A DNA stretch of 64,000 nt, taken from assembly GCA_963082875.1 (NCBI GenBank), contig OY720102.1, positions 13,180,990-13,244,989 on the forward strand, in the 5' to 3' direction. Each line of letters begins with the position of its first letter. The stretch's first letter is position 1. Origin of the DNA: Corella eumyota. Taxonomy: Eukaryota > Chordata > Ascidiacea > Phlebobranchia > Corellidae. Below are positions 44,353-56,300 of this stretch, piece by piece. The translations under genes were made by a program, and so were the position numbers. The notes beneath the pieces were generated by a model, which worked only from the letters and a program-made list of their open reading frames with translations, had not been told where the DNA came from and searched no databases.

Positions 44353-47300
44353 ATGGAAGAAACCAATGAATTGAATGATTCAGAGTTGCCAAACAATAAT
44401 GATTCAGAGTTGTCAAACAATAATGATCCAGAGTTGCCAAACAATAATAATCCACAATCAAATTTAAATTCCCAGGTATCTTGTTGTTAGTAAAATTTTA
44501 ATACCAACCTAATACCACTAAAAAATTAAATATTCTTGTAATAAAACTTTAGGTACGTTTTTAATTTTAATTAATTAAGTCACTTGCACTTCACGGTTGC
44601 AGAAAAAAAAGCTTGAACCGTAAATACGGGATAGAATTAGTGAGGTCTGTAAAGTATAAGAGAGAATAAGCAAGAACCATAAAGTACAAGAGAGAGTTAG
44701 CTAGGACCATAAAGTACAAGAGAGAGTCAGCTAGGACTGTAAAGTATAAGAGAGGGTCAGCTAGGACTGTAAAGTATAAGAGAGAATTAGTGAGGACTGT
44801 AAAGTACAAGAGAGAGTCAGCTAGGACTGTAAAGTATAAGAGAGGGTCAGCTAGGACTGTAAAGTATAAGAGAGAATTAGTGAGGACTGTAAAGTACAAG
44901 AGAGAGTCAGCTAGGACTGTAAAGTATAAGAGAGGGTCAGCTAGGACTGTAAAGTATAAGAGAGAATTAGTGAGGACTGTAAAGTACAAGAGAGAGTCAG
45001 CTAGGACTGTAAAGTATAAGAGAGGGTCAGCTAGGACTGTAAAGTATAAGAGAGAAATAGCAAGGACCATAAAGTACAAGAGAGAGTCAGCTAGGACTGT
45101 AAAGTATAAGAGAGAGTCAGCTACAACTGCAAGGTACTTGAGTGAGTTAGCTAGGACACAAGGTACTTGAAAAAATAACTTAGGACCGCAAACTACCGTA
45201 GAGAATTCGCTAAGACTGTACAATAAGAAAGTTTTTCTGAGAACCGTAACGTACAAGTGAATTATTAATGTAACAATAATTTACTGGTTTACTTATAATA
45301 AATTGTAACGACACTTTAATTTTGTATTAACTTCAACTTTACAGAACTTGCGAGCAGAACCTTTTAGTTTAAATGTTTCTGGCGGTGAATTTGCTGAAAT
45401 TTCAAGGAATTTGCTTCCAAGTAAGTTGTTTGTTAGTTTAATATGAGTGGGTTTGCCCGACTATAGAAACCAGACCAAGTCTTAATTTAAATATAGACTC
45501 AACAAAACATTATCTACACCACCATTAGGTTGTGGGTTTAATTTCCACTGCTCTCGTGCTGTAGCACCCTTGAGTAAAGTGTTATAAACGGTATGAACTT
45601 CTGCTGAGCCAGCACTTAATCAGCAGCTTAATTACTGGGCAATTTTAATCTATATTATATCCGAAACTGGTAAAGGTAACTCGAGACTGGGTTAAAGTAA
45701 CTGATATTAGTTTATGTTTAGGTTGCGCATTTAACCTTCCCACATCGACAATAAACATAATACAACTGTAGCTTTTTATCATTAAAATTTATTTTATTAA
45801 AGATACTGTAATAAACTTTAATAATCCACAAATCAACATAATTCGTGAAGTTCACCAAAATGAAATCACCAAAAATATCACTTACCATGAAAATAAGCAA
45901 TATGGTGGAGTACTCATGCCTGGGGCTTCAGTATATGATTCTGAATTTTATAAAACAGGTATTTTTACCAAATCTTTTTACTTTTGAACAAGTTAGTAGT
46001 ATAGCTCAAATATTAAATAAATAAATCTTGTTGAGTTGGCATAATAAAACAGTTTTAGTTTTATCATAAGTTAAAAATTACTCTATAACAAGTTATTAAC
46101 CTAGCATTGTTAAATTATGTTTTATTTCTGTTCATTTATTTATAAATCAATATTTAATGTTACTACCTGAAGGTAATGGGGTTAAGAAAAATTTAATCAT
46201 GAAATTCCTAGCTCTTAAGTATCATAAAATTCCTAATTTTCTGTTATAAATTGGACAATGTTTACCCATAGTTAATATGTCGCTTGTTAGTACATTTAAT
46301 GATTCGTTATCTCTTCTTTTTCTATTGTGAAGTTCATTCAATTCAGTTCATTTCGGGACAGAAAAACCTTTTCTAAATTGATACTTTATTGCGAGAAAAT
46401 TAACACACAACTGTTCACAGCTCGCATCACGAATCTCTATACATATCATTTCAATACATTTTAAGTAACAAGTCAAGTGGTACAGCTTATGTGATAGAGA
46501 GAAGGTGTAAACACGTGACTATAGGTTAAAAATGTGACTATATGTGTAAACACATGACTAAATGCAGATAACAACTTTGACTAAATAAGATGATGTAAAA
46601 TTCGTAACACACTTCCCTTCCCAAAAAGTAATATACAATAAACGAATACACCATTTAGCTAACCCATGTTTATACAGCCGTGATCTACTAACTACCATCG
46701 GTTTGTTATGATACTTTGGTCTTTTAATACGGTAAGTATTGTCTTTAAGTTTTTTCGTTATTACAAAGGCTAAGCAAGCATCTCTTTGTGAATTTTAAAC
46801 CACAATTTTGTTGTTAAGCCAAACCGTTTTACCAGGAAATAGATGCTGCTGTTTATCTTTTCTTTTTATTTTTGCTTCAAAACAACCCGCACATTTTTTA
46901 TTAGGGATGGGCTGAAATCAAAATTACTCAGATTCGACGAGCCTAAGTATTTTGTCGCGATACTTGGCCGAGTCCGAGTACTTGGTTATGACGTCATTTT
47001 ACTCGGCATCCGAGTACTAAAAAATGCTTGACGAGCGCGAGTATTAAAATATTCCTAGCATGGGTCTAGTACTCGCAACTCGGACCCATCCCTATTTTTT
47101 ACTATGTTCGATTACATTGCGCTTCAATGAAACCCAATATAAACGATTTTGTAAATTCTTTAATATTGACATAACACCTTTATGCTTTTGATGGGCCCTT
47201 TTAAAATGTTTGCCTGCAATGATACTGGAACAACTATTTGCAAGTTAAATTTGGATTCAGATGCTGACTCTCATTTTAATTTTATACACTAAATCGTTTA

Positions 47301-50300
47301 TTCGCTGGACCTGTAAATGGGCCTTGTCAGGGTTTATATAACAATATTTTTTTTTCGTATAGGCTAATAAAGCCAAACTAAATCGCCTTCATTTAGGGGA
47401 TCAGCTACGATATTACGGTCGTACTACCGTTTCATGCGATGTGTTAAAATTTGCAATTTTTCGCAGGCAAAGTCGTGAGCAGAATCCACTGCTATTTGGT
47501 GTTGTTTAACGTATTCAATTATCGAGTACTGGGTGTTTTCTGGGCTGCCAAAAAAAATTCATTGGCATATTTATTTGTTTTCTAAAAATTATAACTGCCA
47601 GTGTAAGGTGAATGCTTTTATTGATAGCAGTTTGATAAGCCATTAACAAATATGGCAGGTATTGGTCCTGGTCTTTTTGATTGATGTCGATGTACATAGA
47701 TAACTGTGCAAGTATGGTCCGGTTAAAGCACTCAACCATTCCATCACTTTGGGCATAATAGGAAGTAGTCCTTGTTTTACTTACGCCAAATGATTTTAAA
47801 ATTCCTTTAAATAAAAATAACTCAAACTTGGAGTCTTAATCAGAAAATAGTTCGCAGGGAACTCCAAATTGTGTGAAAAGTTGCAAAGTTAAAACATTTG
47901 GCTTCAGTTTTTGCTTCCTGGTCAGGTATGGGATTAGCCTCTGGCCACTTGGAAAAAAAGTCCATGGCTACAAATATGTAGCGATTCTCTTTTGTGGTAC
48001 AAAGCAATTGACATAGCACGTCGATTGTAGCTTTTTCTATTGGATATCCCACCATGTGTAATTTTAGTGGAAATTTTGATTTTCTCATTAGACTTTTTTA
48101 AGAAGCACACAGTTCACAAGTTTTGCAAAATGTGCTTATATCTGTTTTACTGCCAAACCAATAGTAATTGCAACTAAGCCTATCAAACGTTTTTTTTATG
48201 CCAAAATGTCTGGTGGAAGGCGCCCCATGCATTACTTTAATGATTGCTTAGCGCTTTTATTTTGGTACAAGTAATTAAAAATAACAGTTTTTGTTGTCGG
48301 CACTCTCCCATTTCCGACATAATCCTTTATTTTGCAAAACTAGTAAATCCCATTAAAAGTAATAAGATTTAGCCGCTTGACTTAATGGTAAATTTATGTC
48401 TCGTTTAGGCCGTACATTAATTTCTTTGGCAACCAAAATCACTCTAAAATATGGGGATTGTTACGTTGTGCCACCAACATTTTTTGTTGCGTAGTTAGTG
48501 TTGATTCCGAAGCAGGTTTTGTCGTTGTTGCCACTGTCCCTTTGATTATTTATTCCTATTCTTCGATTTCACTGCACGATTTACATGATTCAAAAGGTGC
48601 CATGATAACGTGTCAGCGATGTTATGTTTTAGGCCCGCACGATGAATAATTTTAAAATCATACTGCTGTGAACGCTCCAACTGGCGAGTCATTTGCCCGT
48701 CCAGTTTTTTAAAGTTAAGTAGCCCTCGTAAAAATCCGTGTTCTGTACAAATCGTCACCGGTCTACCGAAAACATAAAAATGAAATTTTTCCATTGCTTT
48801 TTCGTGTCGTACAATAATTCTGTTCTGCTTTTGAAAACGTCTCGGTAAAATATTCTATAACACCCTAAGTTCCATCAGCTTGGAGCTAACTCAATACTGC
48901 ACCTATGGCGTAGTTACTTGCATCGCCATCTATGATATATTAGCCCTTTTCTGAAAATTGCAATATGGGTGCGAAAATCATTGAAGTTTTGGAATCACGA
49001 AAAAGCTTGCTTGCGATTGCTTTACCATATATACCTCGTATTTTTTTTAAATAACTCATGTAGAGACAATATCGGCAAATCCACGAATAAACTTTCAGTA
49101 GTAGGAGCATAAACCTATAAAACTTTGAATTTCTTTAACAGTTTTTGGTTGGGGCCATTCCTTGATTGCTTCTATTTTCTTGGTTGACATTGAAATTTCT
49201 TTTCTTGATATCACATGCCCAGATACTTCACATTTTGTCGTAAAGTGCACATTTCTTGGGGTTCAATAACAGATTAGCGTTTGGTAAACAATTAAAAATT
49301 TTCTTTATAGTATCACAGATGCTTTTAAAAGTGCGACCATGATCTAAGATGTCATCTAAACCGGCAGCGAGGTGTAGTGGTAAGAACACTAGCTACACCA
49401 CACATGGGGTCGTGGGTTCAATTTTCACTGACCTCATGCTGTAGCGCTCTTGAGTAAGGCGCTATATACTGTACAAACTCCTGCTGAGCTAGCACTTAAT
49501 CAGCAGTATAATTATTGGACAATTTTAATCTATAATATTCTAAACTGCTACAGGCAACTCGAGACTGGGTCGGAGTAACTGATGTTACTGTATGTTTAAG
49601 TCCCACATTCGACTTTTCCACATCGAGGATAAAGATATATGTAAATGCATGATGCATCTAAAAGCACCCGCCCACTAAACATTCAAAAATGCTGTTTTTT
49701 TTGCTTCAGGCTTAACAATTACTTGCCAGTAACCACTCTGTAAATCAAGTGTTGAAAACCAATGTAAACCTTTTACGGAGTATCTAATATGCTGTTGATT
49801 CCCGGTAAAGGGTATGAATCCTTTTTTGTCACAGAATTTAGTTTTCTGTAATCTACACAAAAACAAGTAGAACCATCTTCTTTTGTACCAACACTATAGT
49901 TGAGCACCACGGGCTGTTCGACGGTAAAATATTTTTTTCCTGAAGCATTTGTTTGATCAATCCATCAGCTTTCAGTTGATGCGCAATAGCCTTGGCCTTT
50001 GTTTTATAGGCCTAGAGCCTCCAGTTTCAATCTTATGCTTAGTCATATCAGTTATTGCTGGATAGTTGTATTTTATTCTGTAATCTTGTATTAAATTTAC
50101 GCATATTTGTTTTTGGGCCTGATTTAATTCCAATGTACAAATCTCATTTATTTTTTAAGTCTCTTCCGAGTCTAAAAACACCCCATGGGACGATATAATA
50201 ATGTTTGGGCCAGTTGAGCTCTCTTCTTATTTGGCAAATTTAACTGCACTTAATCATTGTTATTATTAAGCTGCAGGGTAATCATATTTTTGCGTCATCG

Positions 50301-53300
50301 GACGCTCGACACTGTCTAACCAATGAATTAATTTTCTCTGCCAAATTTACCAAACTTTCTTTTCTAGACGAACTCTGGTATGCAATGCCGAAACAGAGTC
50401 AGGTATCTTTATTCCAAATTTCTGCTTTAACTTTTCTTTTAAGATAGTATTGGGTACGAAGTTCGAGTTGTCACCACGCTAAAGGCTGTATCGGTTAAAT
50501 GTAAAGCAAGTCGAATTCCTTGAATGTAGTTTGACCATTTGGTATATGTTGCTGCCAGTTTAAAATTAACCATGAAATCTTTATTTTTACTTCATTTAAC
50601 CATAAAACTTAACCATAAAATCTTTATATGACCTCTTTCTGTCAAACATTTTAACCTTAACTTCGCCTATATTTTGGTTTGTACCCATTAGTGTTTAAAC
50701 ATAAGGTTGAATTAACTCTTCTTTTTTAATCCGCTTGTTTAGTTGATCGGAAATAAGTTTTTGTTATGATTGCGACTTATCTACAAATTCTTTTGACTTA
50801 ACCTCCACTTTTTCTTTTATTCATGTTATTTCATCAGTGATGATGGGATCCGCAACTACTGTATATTTGTCCAATTTCTCTTTAAGGTTGTTATTTGACT
50901 TTATTGTGGACGTGCTGGAGTTTTGTACATTTATTTCCAGCGTTTTATATTTTTGTTCCATACCAAACACAGCATGTTCTAAACTAAAGCTTGGTGCATT
51001 TCCAAACTAACTTGCAATATCTGTTTTTCAGTTTCTTTTTGAAATTCAATGCGTAGCAGCTGTGTAGTTTTATTAACTTCTTCTTTCACAAGAAATCCGA
51101 TTTCTTTTTCCCATTTTTGGTGGGGTTTAAACTATATTACTCCTGATGAGTTCTAGCTATCTGCATCCGACATAACAATTTGCGTTTAAGAAGGTTTTTT
51201 TTAAAAGTGGTTTTTAATCTTGAATTACAGCCAATTTAAAAAGTTAATATTTTTATCATAACAGTCTGCGTGTTTTGTTGAAAGAATGCTAGCACAGATC
51301 AAAAAGCTGAGCCACTAACTTTAAAACCTTTAAGTTTATTGTTTTGATATTTTACAAAGAATTTAAAAAATAAAACTAAATCCCATATTAACAAAAGTCT
51401 TACACATTAAAGGTTCCACTTCGAATGAAAATGTACAGCCAAGATACACTGCATCAAACCAGGTTTTAACTTTAATTTTATCAATAAACTTTTGTTTTAT
51501 TTATACTAAAAAACAAATGTCAAATACTGTTATTATTTTTTATCATGTTTTGGATTTTGGTAAACTGTTAAATAAAAATGTAAAGTAATAAAATTTCAAC
51601 CACATAATACAGGAATAAAGTTGTATTACTTAATTTTAATTTTGTTCAAAGGAACAACCTGAAGAATCACAAACACCAGTAAAACTTCCACATGAGGTTG
51701 ATCCAGAACCTAGACGAAGACAAAATGAGGGTAAATTTAACTTTTTTGTGAACTCAGAAGGAGTTCATACTGTTTGTAGCGCCTTAGGCAAGGGCACTAC
51801 TGCATAAAAGCAGTGGGGATTGAACCTACGACCTCATGGTGATGTAGCAAGTGTTCTTGCCACGACACCACGCTAATGGTTAAGGATGCTTTAAACAATA
51901 CTCTTAACCTAAAGTCTAAGTTAAAAACACCACACATGAGGTTGTTGGTTCAATCCCCACTGATCCCAAGCTGTAGTGCCCTTGAGTAAGGTGCTATAAA
52001 CTGTATGAGCTCCTGCTGAGCCACCACTTATTCAGCAGCATAATTATCGGGTAATTATAATCTGTAATATCCCAAACTGCCACAGGCAACTCGAGACTGG
52101 GTTGGAGTAACTGATGTTACTCTATGTTTAAGTCGCGCATTCGACTTTCACACATTGAGGATAAAGATATATACAAAAAAAAATGGAATACTGTTTTGTA
52201 ATACCAGCAGTATCGTGGTTTATAAAGAACCTCTTTATTTTAATATTTTTTATATATTAAAGGTTTTGCATCAAATGAAAATGTACAACTTAGATCCTCT
52301 GCTTCAAATCAGGTTTAAACACTAAACTTCTCAATAAAAATGTTGTTATATAAACAATCAAAAACAAAGAATAAATACTGTTTATGGTAATTTTGAATTT
52401 AATTTTTAATTTGCAATAAATTTTGTTTAAAGGAACAACCTGAAGAATCACAAACTTCAGTAAAACTTCTGTATGAGGTTGATCCAGAACCTGGAAGAAG
52501 ACAAAATGAGGGTAAATTAATCCTTTATTTGTTAATATTAAATACCATACCCACTGCACAATGTTGCTAGGTTTGGTAGTAAAGCATGAAAAATTAATTC
52601 AGTAGTTAATCTACAGGGCATTACAATATAAGGCTTTATATCTGATTTCTATTGCTTTTATGTCAATGTGTTCTTGAATAAGATGCTACAAACAATACTC
52701 ACTTCTGATCAACCTAAAATTAATCAGCAAGTTAATTATCAATCATTATTAAAAATACTATATCTAACCCTGTTGTCTACCCATACTATAGTTAATTAGA
52801 TGGGGTTCAATTCTAAAAATTTGATTGCTTGTTGAAATAAAACATATTAAGGTTGAAACTGAACCATAAAATGTTCAATGTTGTTAATAATAGGATATTA
52901 AATAATTAATATTTTTATTATTATTTTTCCCTGTAAAATATGAGATTTAAAAAATGGTTTTTATTTCGATAATACTTGTGACCAGAATGAAAAAATATCT
53001 GTGACTTGGTTTATTAAATAACAAACAGTTTACTGTTAAAGATATTTTAGATTTTGTCCAGTCTTCTTTATCAGGGCTTGAATTAACGCTTAAAAATCGA
53101 TTCGCTAAAAATTAGATCGCATTTTAGAGCAATTACTGGGCTCAAGACATGATCTTTGTTTTTTTTATAACACCTAATGCCTTGTGTTTTATTTTTAATA
53201 TGTAATACTATCCTTACTGAAGTTCAACTTTATTGCTCAACAACTAAAGAAATGCGGGAGTGAAATTTATGCATTATTAGATCCTAAAAAGTTATTGTTA

Positions 53301-56300
53301 TTAAATGCCCTATAGCAACCTACATTTACGCAGGGACATGTTGATGTGATTAAATTAGTATAAAACCGGTTTAAAATTAGTTTTGTCAAAAAAACATATA
53401 TAAATATACACAAGTGTTTTATTATCACCTAAATCGTTTTTGATTGATTTTTTTTTTAACATATTGGTAAAAAATGTTTTGCTAATTTAAAAAAACGATT
53501 CGCTTTTAGCGAATAGCACCCCTGTTACTTCGTTCCTTGTTTATATTATTGCTTTATAATATTAGTAGTATATATGACACAGAACTATAGCCCAGTTTAA
53601 TTTGCATTGAAGGTTCCACTTCAAATGAAAATGTACAACCAAGATTCTCTGCTTTAAATAAGGTTTTTAAATTTAAATGTATTAATAAATATAAGCGTGT
53701 TTTTAATAAAATACATGAAGTTAATATTTTTGTAAAATAACATTTTTTTAATAAAAGTTTTAATATTTGTTTATTAATAATTTTAACATTTAATAATTGT
53801 TTGTTTTGAAGGAACATTTTGAGGTATTGCAAACTCCAGCGAAAACTTACAAAAAAGAATATCCAGGACCAAGAAGAAGTCAAAATGAGGGTAAGTTTAA
53901 GTAATTTTTACAAACAAATTCATATTTAATGTGCTTTTGTTTGTTTTTGTTATTTTTACCTTAAATATAGTATGGCTATTGTTGCAACTTTGTTAAAGCT
54001 ACTTTATTACTTGACTTTATTGATTTGTTTTTTCTTTTGTAGTTAGTTTTAAATCAAGAATAAGTATTATTATTCGCACAAACTTGATTTCACTTGATGA
54101 TTAAGGCAGTTTGGATTAAACCAAAGACTCTATGCAACAAAGCCCAATAGCACCCCTACCGCAAAATGTTGCTGGTTTTAGTAAACAAAGTAGGTAAACC
54201 AGTTTGTGTAGTAGTTAAGGCACTTGGTATCACCACATGAGACTTTTGCCTCATTTCTATGCTTTTATGGCAAAACATATTGCCAAATAAAGTAGCCTTT
54301 ATTGCCAAACAACTTAGCATTTGTTGCCAAACAACGTAGCATTTATTGCCAAATAACGTAGCTTTTATTGCCAAAAAACGTGGCATTTGTTGCCAAATAA
54401 CGTAGCATTTGTTGCCGAATAACATGGTCTTTATTGCCAAAAAACGTAGCATTTATTGCCAAACAACGTAGCATTTATTGCCAAACAACGTAGCATTTAT
54501 TGCCGAATAACGTAGCATTTATTGCCAAATAACGTAACATTTATTGCCGAATAACGTAGGATTTATTGCCAAATAACGTAGCATTTATTGCCAAACAACG
54601 TAGCATTTGTTGCTGAAAAACGTAGCATTTATTGCCAAATAACGTAGCATTTATTGCCAAACAACGTAGCATTTATTGCCAAATACTGTAGCATTTGTTG
54701 CCGAATAACCGAGTATTTATTGCCAAATAACGTAGCATTTATTGCCAAATAACGTAACATTTATTGCCAAATAACGTAGCATTTATTGCCGAATAACAGA
54801 ACATTTATTGCCAAATAACGTAGCATTTGTTGCCAAATAACGTAACATTTATTGCCGAATAACGTAGCATATCTTTTATTTTCCGATACAGGTTTTTTAA
54901 AACCAGACAAATATTCTGTAACTGTCAAACTTCCTCTGGTAACAGGCTATTTTAAATCCGCATTCTATCATCTACGAACACATTAATTTTAATCTATCAG
55001 GCACAATACAGCTATAATGCGTAATTTCCTTACAAATAATAAAACAAAACCTTTCGTAATACTTAATTTTAACGACGTCAATATTTATTGCACAAAAGCC
55101 CATCGCATTTATATTATTATACAAGATCGTTATTTGTCTGTTTCTTTAAAAATAATGTAAAAATAAATATACGGGAAAACTAAGTAAGAGGGGAGACAAA
55201 TTATATAAATTTTCGGGCGCCTTCGGCTGGGATTAAACTATTGACATTATGGTAATAACCTTTGCACTTTGTTGCTGGCTTTAGTAGACAAATCATGTTG
55301 AGCCATTTGGTGCAGTAGTTAGGGCATTGGGCATCACATAAGTCTTCTTGCCTGATTCCTTCTTTACTGAAGTGTTCTTTACTAAGATGCTACAAACAAT
55401 TTTCACTTCTGATAAACTTAAAATCAAACAGCAGGTTGATTAATAGGCAAAATTATCTAGTCAATAATAATTAAAAAGTTTAAGTTAATGAAAGTCACTT
55501 ATGGTTATGTAGTCTATGGCAACCAGAATTACACAACTGGTAAAATTGACCTAATCAGTGGTTATAAAATAAATATAGATGATAAATACTAAACTTTTAT
55601 TGTTTATTGGGTATTAAAAATAATTAAAATTATATGTTGTTACAAAAATACAGTTAACTAAAACTGGTTAAAGAATAAAAATAAAAGTGGTTTATTATTG
55701 AAGAAATCATGATATTGCACAGCTTTAACTTTAATATTATAATGTAATACCTGCAGTATACAGAAACTCTCTGTATATTTTACATTAATATTATTTACAT
55801 TAAAGGTTCCACTTTGGAGCAAAATGTTCAGCCGAGATCCTCTGCTTTAAATCAGGTTTAAACTTTAAAATCATTCTTGAGATTATATTATATAAAAGGG
55901 CCAAGTTTAAATACTGTTTATTATTATTTTTAGTATTTTAAAACTTTTAAAATTAAATTGAAATAAACAGAAAACTAGAATTAAAAGCCAAATTTTATTA
56001 TAAATTTATATTTTTACTAGTTTTTAAATAACTTGAAATTTACATTTTTGTTTTCAGCAAACTTCTAAAAAATTCAAGTCTATTGCCAAAAGTTTTCGAA
56101 ATTTTTTTTCTATATCTAAACGAAAATCGAAAAGAAAAAAAACTAATGGTAAATTTTGATGTTGTTATTATTTGTATGAGATTGGGTTTAATTTTTATAA
56201 CCTGGTTAACTAAACTTTTTATTTAATTTAGGGGACCCTGATTAGATTTTTATATTTGGTCTTGTTCTATAAATTTTAAAAGATTTTTAAACTTGTACAA

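Larger units (their letters stand above)
46290..51190 (-). mobile_element. Ty3/Gypsy retroelement fossil 1
   Basis: Minus-strand LTR retroelement of the Ty3/Gypsy group, heavily broken with many breaks. Parts in window order, which is reversed for the element: a gag-like scrap and LTR-like sequence at about 46290-46620; an integrase remnant at 47515-48110; reverse transcriptase and RNase H remnants at 48546-49900; a protease-region remnant near 50090-50290; and gag-like sequence to about 51190. A matching LTR on the right side was not found. It carries later insertions: a hAT-like MITE (46902) and a SINE (49361). It lies in an intron of the 44353 gene in the opposite direction and is clearly old. 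Confidence 0.85.

Noticed and set aside
44591-45256. 221-codon - strand frame and 126-codon + strand frame
   Set aside because: Both are produced by the 30-bp tandem repeat, whose length is a multiple of three; no splice or start context supports a gene.
49353-49662. 8-bp target duplication CATCTAAA around the SINE at 49361
   Set aside because: The related fossil at 60738-60790 has both CATCT words natively some 27 bases apart, so the apparent repeat reflects a deletion and not a target duplication.
54156-54452. - strand frame rich in MLRFLAIKAT repeats
   Set aside because: By-product of the 22-bp satellite.
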